A stretch of 64,000 nucleotides of DNA from Morinoia aosen (taxonomy: Eukaryota > Arthropoda > Malacostraca > Amphipoda > Talitridae), in the NCBI GenBank assembly GCA_030386875.1, contig CM059577.1, positions 23,509,038 to 23,573,037 of the forward strand. The letters run 5' to 3'. The translations under genes were made by a program, and so were the position numbers. This document shows, piece after piece, positions 1-11,689 of the stretch (within the stretch, counting starts at the first letter, position 1; each line of letters opens with the position of its first letter). The notes below the pieces were generated by a model. It did no database searches, had not been told where the DNA came from, and saw only the letters and a program-made list of their open reading frames with translations.

Positions 1-382
1 TTTTTCAAATACAGACATGAAACGAGAAAGGAAAGGAAAAAAAATTTTTACGGTCGTCAGAAATAAGCGTAAAGCACGGAAATAGGGAAAAAAATAATTT
101 TTCTACCTACTGTGGCACATGAAACAAAAGACAGGAAACAGCATGAGAGAAAAAAAATTTTTTAGAGCTGCTCAGAGAACATTAGCAAGGCAATATCCAT
201 AGAAAAAATTCTCAAGGAATACTACGAAATGGGAACTTATCATTACAATGATATGCCAACATTCTCCTCTCTCACGCTCTCTCAAACACTTCTCGAGTTG
301 GATTGTTTTAAACTTAGGAGCTGGGGTCACCACTTTTATGATTGGTGGGGTATAGTTTGTCTTTAATATTGCTACCAATACC
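1..382. other. AT-rich flank, no gene seen
   Basis: A- and T-rich sequence beyond the 3' tail of the first LINE. Short open frames here have no recognisable content and overlap each other on both strands. I see no RNA gene or element boundary apart from the LINE tail at the right edge. Confidence 0.5.
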
Positions 383-423
383 CAATCATTTAAACAATTT
401 AAACAATTTAAACAATTTATTTA
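383..423 (-). repeat. LINE 3' simple-repeat tail
   Basis: About four copies of a 9-bp unit, ATTGTTTAA on the element's sense strand. They directly follow a 3' UTR segment that also precedes a shorter AT-rich tail in the second copy near 29.5 kb. Short-unit tails instead of poly(A) are typical of CR1/L2/Jockey/RTE-type LINEs and mark where target-primed reverse transcription began. Confidence 0.75.
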
Positions 424-821
424 CCACAGGTGATGCAGAGGTAGAATGTTTCTTAAGTCAAGTACAATGGTTAAATTTGAGTATAGCTACCTGTGGGCCC
501 GAACAAGTTCAGCGACTTCTAGGGCATCCTATCATCACGTTATTCTAAGGTGTACAATAATGTTTAACCTAGTTTACTTAACCTAGTTTCGCATTAGACT
601 GATCATTGAGATAATTTACTCGATATTTTATGCTGTATTTTACAATATAGGTCAAATCGGCTATATTTAACAGTATGTTCGATAAAACGATTCAAGAGCA
701 GACTGAAGATCGGTTATGTTACCCAAAGCAAGTTACATTATTACATTATCATTAGTTACATGTAGGAGGCAAGATTTGACATGGTGATCTTACACGACTA
801 GTATTCTGATAGGAAGTGAGA

Positions 822-2480
822 CTAAAGATGTCTTTTGAATACTTTGTACGAATTACATTTACGGATCTCCGCAGGTATAGAGTTCCAAGTTTTGGTTCCG
901 ACGAAGAGGATACTGTGTTGCGACCGGGCCTTCGAATAATAAGGAAGCATGAATTTACTTCTATTTCGGGTTAAATGGTCGTGATGACCAGTTTGCTCAG
1001 TCAATAATTGTGTTAGGCTATTGTCGCCATAATTTCTTAATGTTTTGTAAATGAAATTACAGATGGAGATTTTGTAGAGATCCGAAAGTTTAAGTATTTG
1101 TAAATTTTTGAAAGAGTCATTTGTGTGAGCATTATATTCTAGGTTCTTTACCGCTCTGACAGCTCTTTTCTGCAGAGTAAAAATTTTGTTGGTTTTATTT
1201 TTATCAGTTCCGTGCCATGCTTCTATTCCGTATTGCAGGTATGGAGAAATAAGCGTTCAGTAGAGCATTTGTAAAGCTGTTTCAGGCAGAAAATTTTTAA
1301 CTTTATTTAGGATTCCGATGGATTTTGATAATTTAGAACTAATATGAGTGATGTGCTCTTTGAAGGTCAGATGTTTATCTACTATGATGCCCAGAAACTT
1401 ACTTGAGTTGGTTTCTCCGATTTCAACTTCGCCAATTTTAATGCATGGGAGAGATACATCTTTCTTGTATGAGAATGTTATATAATTTGTTTTATCAATA
1501 TTAAGGCTTATTTTATTAGCCTTGAGCCACGATGAAACCTTATGAAGTTCATTATTTATACTCTCCATAATCATAGCGGGATTTTGGTTCGGAAGGACCG
1601 CAGAAAGCGTACTGTCATCGGCAAAAAGTATGAATTTGAAGAATGATGTAGATTTTACAATATCATTGATAAAAATCAGAAACAGGAGAGGCCCAAGAAC
1701 AGATCCTTGTGGAACTCCATGGCTAATTGTCTGTGGGTCTGATTTTGCGTCGTCAATGACAACGTATTGCTTCCGATTTGTTAGGTATGATCTGAACCAA
1801 TCATGGGCAATCCCTCGAATGCCATAACAGTGTAGTTTCGAGAGTAGTATTTTATGGTCCACACAATCGAATGCTTTTCGAAAGTCAAGAAATACAGAGA
1901 AGACAGGCTTTCCTTCATCTATATTAGAGTAGAGGAATTGTAAATGGTTTAATATAGCCTGTGTTGTTGATTTTTTTAGAGCGAAAGCCGCATTGTTTAT
2001 CGTAAAGAAATGATTTTTGTTCAAAATAAGAGTACACTTTTTTATACACAATCTTTTCGGATGCTTTGCTAATAATTGGTAGTACGGAGATAGGTCGATA
2101 ATTGTTTACACAGGTTTTTTCACCACTTTTAAAGATAAGGGTTACTCTAGCAACTTTGAGGGAGTTCGGGAAAGGGCCTAGTGAGAGAGACTGGTTAATA
2201 ATATTTGATATCAGCGGGGCTACAATGTCAGCGAAAACTTTAAATACTTTAGTCGGAAACGTTTGTAGCCCACTCGATTTATTTTTCATGTGGTTTATGC
2301 ACGTAATTACATCGGAGGAGTTTGTAGGCGTAAAGAAAAAGGAGTTGGGTTCTCGAATATGATCCATAAATTCCAGGTGATCAGTAGGTTCACTTGGAAT
2401 ACCATCAGCTATAGTTTTCCCTACGTTTACGAAGAAGTAGTTAAAGAGATTAGCAATTTCTTTCTTCTCATGGTATTTCA
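822..2480 (-). pseudogene. LINE ORF2, reverse transcriptase and C-terminal part
   Basis: Reverse transcriptase half of ORF2. In order the frame shows the thumb-proximal block with NYRPISVLP, the GFR block, motif A-like FLDFRKAFDCVDH, motif [15 protein letters not shown], and the catalytic FADD at 1614-1625, followed by the LG(I)IVDKHLTFKEHI block and the conserved C-terminal segment ending near 822 (residues such as WNSIPAEIR). Lesions: a frame change in a run of seven T (1971-1977), just after the GFRS block, and an in-frame TGA at 1257-1259 after which the same frame continues to 822. The catalytic aspartates are intact. The 5' side was separated from the endonuclease by the copia element, but the codons on either side of the TSD are compatible with one continuous frame. 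Non-functional as it stands. Confidence 0.88.
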
Positions 2481-2717
2481 TGTTGAAACCTTTATTGTAG
2501 CACCTTGAATGTATATGTGTATAATACTGATAATGTTACAGTGTTCTTGGGTTAGAATGTGTTTAGACAGTACTCCGCGCTGAGAACTGAGCTCATGGTT
2601 CTCGGGCTTGGCTGGAGCCTACTCCACCGCTATCCTTCGTGATGTAAACTGTGTCCTGCTTTGTGTACTGATTATACAAACTCCAAGTGTCTCGTCTTAC
2701 TTAACCTACCTCCAATA
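2481..2717 (+). repeat. Copia 5' LTR
   Basis: Direct repeat of 6722-6958. Starts TGTTGAAACC and ends CCTCCAATA. Preceded by TSD copy TTTCA. Differs from the 3' LTR at four substitutions and no indels by eye. Confidence 0.95.
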
Positions 2718-2731
2718 GGTTATGGGCCCAG
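2718..2731 (+). promoter_or_regulatory. Primer-binding site of copia type
   Basis: GGTTATGGGCCCAG begins directly after the 5' LTR. This matches the PBS of Drosophila copia, which is primed by an internal fragment of initiator tRNA-Met rather than by the tRNA 3' end. Recognised from memory of that family; its immediate position after the LTR also fixes the LTR end. Confidence 0.85.
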
Positions 2732-2865
2732 AAAACCTTCCGATGAAGCAATATAAAGTGAGGTTATCCTAAGTCCCGAAGCGAAAAACAGCCCGGGACA
2801 GCGAGAACAGACGTTGGTGACTTGTTAGTGCTGTGTGAGACAGAAACGGTGAAAGAGAAAGAAAC

Positions 2866-5800
2866 ATGGCAGGCTCCGTAAGTGAAAGTGCAAAGAACTG
2901 CCTCACGGCTCTTAATGATAAAAACTATCCTACGTGGAAGCTGCAAATGAAGATGATCCTGATGAAAGAAAAACTGTGGAACTTGGTTCGAGGAACGGAA
3001 ACCATGCCACAGACTACGGACGAGACTGCTCGAAGAAAATTTGAAGAAAGACGTGACAGTGCACTTGCAACAATTGTGCTTGGTGTCGAAACAAGTCAAC
3101 TTTATTTATTGGGTGATCCTACTGACCCTGTGCAACTATGGCATAAGATTGAAGATACATTCCAAAAGAAAACTTGGTCTAACAAGTTCAGACAACGCAA
3201 AAGACTCTACAACATGAAACTAAAAGAAGACCAAGACTTACAAACTCATCTCAAAGCATTTGTCGAAATATTTGAGTCCTTGAGTGTGATTGATGACGCT
3301 GTTGATGAAGAAAGTCGTGTAATAATCTTGCTGTCGTCACTTCCCGACCATTTCTCTACACTGGTGACTGCACTGGAAGCTCATGAAAAACTACCGTCAT
3401 GGGATATTGTGACAGAGCGTCTTCTGAATGAAGAAGCAAAACTGAAAAACCAAAGTGCTTCAGACTTCAGTGAAAAATCCCTTGTGACCTCCAAATTAAA
3501 AAACTCAAGATGCTTCGAATGCGGAAAATTGGGACACCTACGTACCAAGTGCTGGATCTATCAAGAAAAGTTGAAGAAAGAAGATGGGAACCACACAGAA
3601 GACCAAAACAATTTTGTAGCAGGTAAAACAAATTATATCAGTGCATTGTCTGTGATAAATATCAATAATTGTTGGGTAATTGATTCCGGTGCAACAGCAC
3701 ACATGTGTAATAATAGGAATGATTTTTCTTGTATGAGTGAGCTATCTAGTCCAATTAACATTGAAGTTGGTGATGGTAGAAACTTGCAAGGTGTTGGTGT
3801 AGGTGATGTTGAAGTTATGGTGTTGTTGCCTAAAGGTCTAGTAGATACCTGTGTTGTTAAGAATGTCTTGTATGTACCTGGCTTAGCCTACAATTTACTT
3901 TCTGTGCCTCAGATTACAGAAAGTGGAAACTCAGTTTACTTTGACGAAAGCTCATGTAAGATTGTAAATAAAGACGATGAATTAATTGCCTTAGGCAGTA
4001 AAGTAGGAAAATTGTATAAACTTAATTGCACCCTTAATTCAGCTGCTAAATGCATGAACGTTTCCTCTGATGAAATTCTGTGGCATAAACGATTTTGTCA
4101 TCTAGGATTCAATAATCTTAAGAAATTAGCCACTAAGAATCTTGTTAGAGGTTTTGATTGTTCTGTGAGTGGAGATAATATTTTTTGTGAAAACTGTTGT
4201 GATGGTAAAAATCATAGGCTTCCGTTCCCCAAATCAAATCACAAAAGGGAACGCCGACCCTTAGAACTTATCCACAGTGATGTGTGTGGCCAGCTTAATC
4301 CCATATCACTTGGGAGTGGAAGGTATTTTGTAACCTTCATAGACGACCACTCCAGATATACTTGGGTGTACATTATCAAACATAAGAGTGATGTTTTTAA
4401 AGTGTTTCAGGAGTTCAAATCTTTGGTAGAAAATCACTATGATCACAAAATTAAAATTCTGCGCTCCGATAACGGTGGGGAATACATCTCTAATGACTTT
4501 GAACAATTCCTAAAAAGGGAAGGAATTATCCATGAAAAAACTGTGCCTAAGACACCTGAACAAAATGGAGTTGCAGAAAGAATGAATAGAACTCTCCTTG
4601 ACTCTGTCAGAGCTATGCTGTCTGGTTCAAAGCTACCAAAATCATTCTGGGGTGAAGCTATATCAACTGCCGTGTATGTCAAAAAAGGAGCCCTGCTAGT
4701 GCATTGAATGATATGACCCCTTATCAGGCCCTTAATGGACACAAGCCCAATGTACAGCACCTCAAAACCTTTGGCTGCAGTGCGTACGCACATGTCCCCA
4801 AAGATGAGAGGGAAAAACTTGATCCAAAATCTAAACCGTGTGTTCTTGTAGGATATGGAAGTGGATCCAAGGGATATCGTCTGTATGACATAAGCAGCAG
4901 AAGGATATTTTTGAGTAGAGACGTTATGTTCAATGAATCTCAGCAGATGCCAATTGAGAAGGAGCCTTCTGAAGTAAATGATGGTAATTTTACTCTTCTT
5001 CCTCAGGATCCAGAACCAGAAGACTCTGAGGGAGGGGTGGAGCATAGACAGTCAGATGCTGGGATGGAGGGAGTGGAGCCTAGACAATCAGCCAGGTATC
5101 GACGCGCTCCTGATAGGTTTGGTGAATGGGTGTATTTAATGAAAAATGAGCTTGATATACCATCTTGTGTTCAAGAAGCACTCAGTGGACCAGAAGCAAA
5201 ACTATGGGAAACAGCTATGGAGAATGAGATGGAGTCTATAAATCAAAACAAAGTATGGTCTCTTGTAGAGTGTCCTACTGACAAAAAACCTATCAAATCA
5301 AAGTGGATCTTTAAAAGAAAAACCGGACCCGACGGAAGCATTTGCTCGTACAAAGCTCGCCTTGTGGCTCAGGGCTACTCACAAAAATATGGCACTGACT
5401 ACGACGAGACCTTCAGTCCCGTGGTTCGATTTGAATCTGTCAGGACAGTACTAGCTTTGGCTGCCAAATGCAACTTGCAAGTCCATCACATGGACGTTGC
5501 AACAGCCTTTCTTAATGGAGAACTGGTTGAAGAACTGTACCTGGTTCAACCTGACGGTTTTATTATCGAAGGCAAAGAAAATCTTGTGTGTAAACTACAA
5601 AAATTGCTCTACGGACTAAAACAAGCTCCTAAGTGTTGGAATACTACACTAGATAGCTATTAGCTATTTGAAGAAATTGGGTTTTGTACAATCTAAGAGT
5701 GATGCTTGTATATACACTTGGGTTCAAGAGAAGAAACTGTGTATTGTGGCGGTGTATGTAGACGATCTAATAGTTGCTTCTGAGTCTGGTGACGAAATAA

Positions 5801-6714
5801 ATCAAATAAAGATGAGTCTTTCTACCCAATACCAAATGAAAGACCTTGGTGTGCTGAGTTACTTCCTAGGTGTAAGTGTTGTACAATCTAAAAACAATGT
5901 TTTCTTAAATCAAACTGCTTACACTGAGGCTCTGTTGTCAAAATTTGGCTTTGATAATTGTAAACCTGTTGCAACTCCCGCTGATGTAAATGTAATTCTG
6001 ATATGCTCCCCAAATGATGTCGAATTTGACCCTGCTACTTATCAAAGTGCTGTAGGTAGCCTTTTGTATTTGTCAACCAGAACTCGACCTGACATTGCAT
6101 TCGCAGTGAATAATGTTGCTAAATACAGCTCCAAACCTCTTGAACAGCATTGGATGTGTGTTAAGAGAATATTCAGGTACCTGAGAGGCACCTCCAAACT
6201 AGGTCTCTTGTATAGCAAATGTTCTGATACTTGCATTGGTTATTCAGATGCTGACTGGGCTGGTGATAAAAATGACCGAAAGTCTACCTCTGGTTACTGT
6301 TTCACCCTCAGTAATTCGGTAATTACGTGAAGATCTAATAAACAAACTTGTGTAGCCCTCTCAACTGCAGAAGCCGAATACGTTGCTCTTGCCGGTGCGG
6401 CTCAAGAGGCTATCTGGTTGAAGCACTTACTCAGTGATATAAAATTTGGTACTGTGGAACCAATGGTTATAAACGAAGACAACCAGTCAGCCATCTGTCT
6501 TGCCAACAATCCCAAATATCATGGGAGGAGCAAGCACATCGATATTAAGTTTCACTATGTACGGGATCTTGTAAGTAACAAAGACATAGACGTAGTGTAT
6601 TGCCCTACCGACGAAATGCTCGCCGACATATTTACCAAGAACCTGCCCATAGAAAAGTTCTCTAGGCTGAGAACGAAGTTAGGAATGGTTTCATCTGACA
6701 CACATTCAATGTGA
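2866..6714 (+). pseudogene. Copia gag-pol polyprotein, broken
   Basis: One gag-pol frame starting at the ATG at 2866. Visible in order: gag; CCHC zinc knuckle CFECGKLGHLRTKC at residues 216-229; aspartic protease DSG at residue 273; integrase zinc finger (H407 region to CENC); integrase core D472, D535, E571 (35 residues between the last two), with the ...EQNGVAERMN helix; RT with MDVATAFLNG and YVDD at 5755-5766; RNase H with SDADWAGD, LSTAEAEY and the C-terminal SKHIDIKFHYVRD. Lesions: the frame is lost at a six-A run (4681-4686), consistent with one missing A. A perfect 7-bp tandem duplication of TAGCTAT (5654-5660, 5661-5667) then creates a stop and puts the frame back. Finally, TGA at 6328-6330 stands where copia RNase H usually has tryptophan. 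Otherwise coding is well preserved. Confidence 0.93.
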
Positions 6715-6721
6715 GAAGGAG
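6713..6721 (+). promoter_or_regulatory. Copia polypurine tract
   Basis: GAGAAGGAG lies directly against the 3' LTR start, as expected for the plus-strand primer. Confidence 0.7.
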
Positions 6722-6958
6722 TGTTGAAACCTTTATTTTAGCACCTTGAATGTATATGTGTATAATACTGATAATCTTACAGTGTTCTTGTGTTAGAATG
6801 TGTTTAGACAGTACTCCGCGCTGAGAACTGAGCTCATGGTTCTCGGGCTTGGCTGGAGCCTACTCCACCGCTATCCTTCGTGATGTAAACTGTGTCCTGC
6901 TGTGTGTACTGATTATACAAACTCCAAGTGTCTCGTCTTACTTAACCTACCTCCAATA
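6722..6958 (+). repeat. Copia 3' LTR
   Basis: Partner of 2481-2717, same 237-bp length, followed by TSD copy TTTCA at 6959-6963. Confidence 0.95.
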
Positions 6959-8264
6959 TTTCACATTATCTTGAATGACATATTCAATTTTCTTTTTATC
7001 GGCATTATTCGGTTTACAGCAAGAGTTAAGGAGATGCCAAGTCTTTTTAACGTCAGTTTTGAATTGAGTAAACTTGAGCGTAAAGTAGTTCTTTTTTGAT
7101 GTTCTTATCTGGTTTGTTACATAGTGTCTGAATCGGTTATATGTTTCTCTAGATATTCGCCCTTCGCGAAGGAGGGCTAGGTACGCTTGACGTTTCTTTA
7201 TATTTATTACGATGTCTCTAGTAATCCAGGGCTTTTGTTTATTTTTCGTTGGGGCAACACTGATTGTATGCGGTCATTATAGTTTCAGTCAACTTTACTA
7301 CTGCTTCATCAATGCTCGTAGCATTATTATTTTGTTGAGAGATGTGCAATGTAGGCATTGATTCTTCTAGAACGGTGCGCATTTCTTCAAGATTTGATTC
7401 GTTTATTTTACGATATGAGTAAGTTTCAGCCCGTGCCTTGGTGCAAGCAATATAGACATTTTTCTTAATAAGAAAAACTGGGAAGTGATCTGATAAGTCA
7501 GAAGTAATTATTCCAGCAAGAAAATCACTTGGGTCTGTCATAAAGATATTGTCAAGCAGCGTAGCACAATCTGAGGTTATTCGTGTAGGCTTTGTAATGA
7601 TCGGAAGGAAGGATTGAGACTGAAAGGTTGTTAGGAAATTAGAGATTGGTTCATAGCTTTCATGTTTCAGTAGATCATAATTGAAGTCACCGCATATTAT
7701 TATGTCATTGTATAAGGGCCTGTTGAACTGAGAAATAATACGATTCAGCTCATTCAGGAAGGATATAGGACAGGCTGTAGGAGGCCTATACACCGTTCCA
7801 AGCACAATGCGTTTACCATCTCTAGACAGTTCCACGAAGAGTGATTCTATATGATCCTGATTCATTGTTGCACTTGCTATGGTTCTCGAGTCTATGTGGT
7901 TAGATATATATGTGCTGATGCCTCCGCCCCGCTGGTTTTTTCTTAGCGAATGGTAACTATGATAATTTTCAAATCGAATCATGTTTTTAGTCGAGTCATC
8001 TAGCCAGCTTTTGGTGAAGCGAATCACGTCTAGGTTATATTTAAGTTCAGTAATAGTACATTATATCTCTTCCAATATTGGATAGAGTGACCTACAGTTC
8101 CAACACAGGAGTGAGAAATCTCGGTCAGTTATTCTTATAGTTTCGTTGAATTTTGATATATTAGTATACCTACACTCATGAGAGTCGTTTAGGTTTGGAT
8201 ATATTCTGTTCAAATGATTGAGATCTGGGTCGATTTCCTCGAATATCTCAGGGTGATCAGTCAT
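6959..8264 (-). pseudogene. LINE ORF2, APE-type endonuclease part
   Basis: N-terminal half of LINE ORF2. Visible endonuclease blocks: SLLCWNCRSL, GGGISTYI, GTVYRPP, ICGDFNYDLL, TLLDNIF and the catalytic SDHFPVF. The domain nicks genomic DNA to prime reverse transcription. Lesions: in-frame TAA at 8061-8063; the catalytic glutamate position of the usual (T)ExWL motif reads TKSWL, lysine at codon 8010-8012; and a frame change in the A-run at 7242-7246, after which the frame runs on to the copia insertion (linker residues such as KPWITRDI). The first visible ATG is at 8264, about 550 bp downstream of the ORF1 stop. The lysine would be expected to kill metal binding on its own. Confidence 0.88.
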
Positions 8265-8811
8265 TTAAAATTAGTAAACAGTAAAAAGTAGGTACTATAG
8301 AGCTTAAAAACGAAATACAGAGTCAAGCTTTAAGGGATATTCCTGTCTAAAAAACTAGCTTATGAAGTACGAGAGAATAGAGTATAAAAAAAAATCTAGT
8401 GCGATTACGTGAGTACACATAAACTCTGTCCATGAGCGAATAATATTGGAGTTCAATATCACAACATTGGTGTAAACAGATTGCCGCATGAAGGCGTTTT
8501 TACAAGTTCACATACAACAGGTAATAAGTTTTAAAGATTATAACGACAATGATATAATCAGCTAATATGGTTTACGCGTAATAATAACTTTAGTGGTAAA
8601 AAAAGAAAAAATTCCCAGTAACATTGGGAGGTGAAAAATTGCTGATTGCGTTGTTTCAAAAGTTCACACATAGCTGTCATAAATGTTTACAAACACATCT
8701 GTTATACATTTGTATAGATTCAGGCTAGACTAACATCAAGTTGAGTTTAAACTGACATGATACCTAATTGAGGTTAAATTAACACGAAACTGACATATCT
8801 AATTTAGGGGA

Positions 8812-9644
8812 TCACCTAGTCTGGTCATTCATGACCTGCTTCGATGTCACATTAAGTTGTTGCATCAGGTATTGCTCGAGGTCATCTGGCGTGTTGATCT
8901 CGCGGCGTCTTGAATCTTGGTTTCCGGGGTTAAATATGAAAATGTTTCCATCCTGTGTTCTTGGGATTCCAATTTTATCCGGGAATTTCCTTTTGGCCAT
9001 CCTCAGAATGTACATGACGTTAGCTCGTGAAGGTATGAGGTATTCATTTATGAAGAAGAACTGTGGTTTCTTTTCTCGGCAGGCGTTGAGAATTTCACGT
9101 TTTTTGTTATAATGTTTTAGTTCAAATGCAATGTTTCTTTGATCTATGTTCCCAGTTACTGTTTTTTACCCATTTTTGTAGTTGACGTGATGTCAGTGTC
9201 GGAGAGGTCAATGTTGATCTTGTCCTTCAGGAGCTGGCAGACTGTATTCTTACAGATTTCGCCTGCGTGAGATTGCGGGATTTCCCTTCCAGAAATGACG
9301 AGAGTACATTTTTTGTCTTCAATGTCTCGGCGCAGATCATTTTTTTCCACCTGGTCGAGGCGGGAGGTTAAGCTATCTATTTTCTCATTCTGTTCTTCGA
9401 GAATTTTTTTGTGTTCCGCTTCTTTTGTTTCAAATAGCGTTTTAAGGTGGCTTATTTCATTTTGCATTTGAACAATATCACTATTAAATTTTGTCATCAC
9501 TGAATCGAAGTATTTTATAAGGACAGAAACCACTTCTTTGCCGTCTTTCGTTAGGCTAGACACATCAGGGTATTGACCAAACTTCGGTTGAAACTCGATG
9601 CTGTTGTTGCTGCTGTTGTTAGTACTGCGTCGTTTGTTAGCCAT
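8812..9644 (-). pseudogene. LINE ORF1 protein, frameshifted
   Basis: ORF1p of the same LINE, an RNA-binding/chaperone protein. The best start is the methionine of MANKRR (codon at 9642-9644), not the upstream one. After an N/S-rich start there is a long heptad-rich, probably coiled-coil stretch (around QMQNEISHL...LTSRLDQVE), then a block resembling an RRM-like core. A frame change occurs near 9156-9175 in an A-run. The other frame continues through FFINEYLIPSRANVMY and DGNIFIF to the stop at 8812. That last part resembles the FP-like C-terminal domain found in ORF1p of several arthropod LINEs and named from baculoviral FP proteins. This family assignment is from pattern memory. Total about 275 residues. 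Confidence 0.75.
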
Positions 9645-9698
9645 CTTGAAGATTGAGGGAGTTCGGTCGTTGTGTAAACGAGGGTTGAATACTCTCAC

Positions 9699-11685
9699 AC
9701 TTTTGAGGGAATATTATACTCTTAGTTTGATTATTTTTATATATGGGGTATTTAAATCACATTTGAATACTCAGGACGAGAGTGGGTACCCATTTAGGTT
9801 AGAGGTACATTCTTTCTAACAATAGGCACTTTGTTTCGGAGCGAGCGCCACACCCGTCCTCACACCACGGAGTCACTGAAGACACATAATTTTCTCGATC
9901 AGTGTTTTTCGAAATACGTGAAAAGAGGGGTAATGACGACCATCTTTGGATTGACTCAGCTTATGGATTTTTATTGGAAGAAAGCCGGGAAGACCGAGGA
10001 TTGCTTGGCTTCTGAAGAGCTTCTCTTAGATGGGGGAGTCCGCGCAGGCGAGTGCTCCAGCGAGTGATGACGTTGACAAGGTGTGAGTGTGTTTTGTGGA
10101 GGTTACTTTCAGATTGCGGGCAATTTAACAATCCCGAGAATTTCGTAGGGCTTTAGAAATAGGTTTCAATTCTCCTTAATTTAGCAGGTGAATGAGAAGC
10201 AATTTTGAAAGTGTGATTGATGTTGAGATATCGATCTTTAATCAATGTCGGATTGTAAGATAATTAAACGCTGACGACAAGAGTCCGTGGTTGGAGCAGT
10301 TCATTTCTTAGCCAGTAATTTGATAATATACCAGGCTGAAAACAGCTCGAAAACCGAGGTAAATGCAAGGCAACTAAGCCCAGGTAATAGTCCGGCTCAC
10401 GTCGGAATTAGGCAAAAAGTGATGTAACTCAATGGTTGAGTTAGAGGTAAAAACATCAATGTGAATGTAAAAAACTCGAGTAAAGCTTCAGTGAATGTAT
10501 AGCTTCAGTGAATGTAAAGCTTCAGGCTCAGGGAATGTGTTTGTGGCGCTTACTGACGTCGATGAATCTGGAATAATCGAAGACGCTGAATGATACATTC
10601 CCGGAGAGGCATCAAGGAAAATCCACACAACTGTCATTCCCAACATTGAAACGGTAAATTTCCATCACGGAGAAACCCTAAGCTTTCTTCTACAGATCTA
10701 AGCTCAAGCTATTCGTTTCATTATAAGCTCATGAAGAATAAGGATAGATTTAACAGCTGGCAAGCTGTATCTCTACTGCTCTTGATTTAAAATATAAGCA
10801 TGACATTTACAAGAATTTTGATTTTTAAAGGTCATAATTGTAAATCATATTCTGAGAACTAAATGTGATTTAAGCACACGATCGGCGAACCAATTTAAGC
10901 ACACGATCAATAATAAAAAAGGAATGAATATTGATAAATCCCGTAATTTATAATATACTCGTACGAAAACCAAACAGGCAGTACTACACTGTCCACATGC
11001 CAATTATACTGAAAACTGTGGGTATATATATACTAGCAGTAAAGAAAAGGACATATTTGAATATCTATAGTGTAATCTTGAACCTAAAGATGAACATGAC
11101 ACACACCAACCATGCTACGCCATCTTTGAGAAAGCATCAGAAATATGTCATGCATTTGCACGACTTCTACGAACTATTTACATCTTTAAATGACACTGCA
11201 CTGGCAAAAATCACTTAGCTTAAACATGCTGAAACACATAATCTTTTAAACAAGATTTGCTAAAGTCGAAACACTTATTTTCACTCACGAGAACGCTGAA
11301 ACACCCAAGCTCACGCACAAGTAAGAATGACAGTGCGACAACCGCGTCAGTTGCGGTGTTGCCATCACAACGGCTTAAAACTCGAAACTGTCGATAATTA
11401 TTTTTGTATTTATGTGCTTTTACACAAAAACTTCTAAGATTACTAATTATAAGTAGAAAATTATTAATAATAAAGTGAAGTAAGATTTTTAATGCCAAAA
11501 ATTATGCTATTTAAATGTTAATGAGAATTTCACTGAATTTATACATTTTGTAGCTAATGCTACATTTCTGACTCTAACGGGAGGAAATGACAAAATTAAA
11601 CCACCAGAAAAAATGAGGCATTTCATTCGTTCAAAGCATGTCCTTTAAACCTAACTTGAAAAAACTTAAATCCGAATTTATGGAA
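9699..11685. other. No gene recognised; possible LINE 5' UTR then unassigned DNA
   Basis: The first 100 bp or so is probably LINE 5' UTR. An open frame at 9831-10067 (+, 78 codons, ending in a Glu/Gly-rich tail) has no recognisable motif. Short direct repeats of AGCTTCAGTGAATGTA occur near 10485-10530 and AAGCACACGATC occurs twice near 10874-10908. The rest is AT-rich with no supportable gene. Confidence 0.4.
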
Positions 11686-11689
11686 CTCT

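Larger units (their letters stand above)
2481..6958 (+). mobile_element. Ty1/copia LTR retrotransposon, full length, nested in LINE
   Basis: A 4478-bp element with two 237-bp LTRs, flanked by the 5-bp target duplication TTTCA (2476-2480 and 6959-6963). It contains a copia-type PBS, one gag-pol region, and a polypurine tract just before the 3' LTR. The LTRs differ at four positions by my alignment (about 1.7 percent), so the insertion is fairly recent but not brand new. LTRs start with TG but end in TA rather than CA. The order protease-integrase-RT-RNase H is diagnostic of copia as opposed to Gypsy. It sits antisense to, and inside, LINE ORF2. Three lesions disable the polyprotein. Confidence 0.96.
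383..9698 (-). mobile_element. CR1/Jockey-type LINE, near full length, split by a copia insertion
   Basis: A non-LTR retrotransposon read right to left: ORF1p (about 9644-8812), ORF2 with an APE-type endonuclease (8264-6959) and reverse transcriptase (2480-822), a 3' UTR of about 400 bp, and a tail of 9-bp repeats at 423-383. Without the 4.48-kb copia insertion it would be roughly 4.8-4.9 kb, the usual size for this group. The reading frame on the two sides of the insertion joins cleanly once one copy of the TTTCA target duplication is removed, so the LINE was there first. The 5' boundary is not certain and may lie up to about 100 bp beyond 9698. ORF1 with an FP-like domain plus a short-repeat tail suggests the CR1/L2/Jockey superclade; I do not assign a clade. 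Frameshifts and stops make it dead. Confidence 0.88.
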
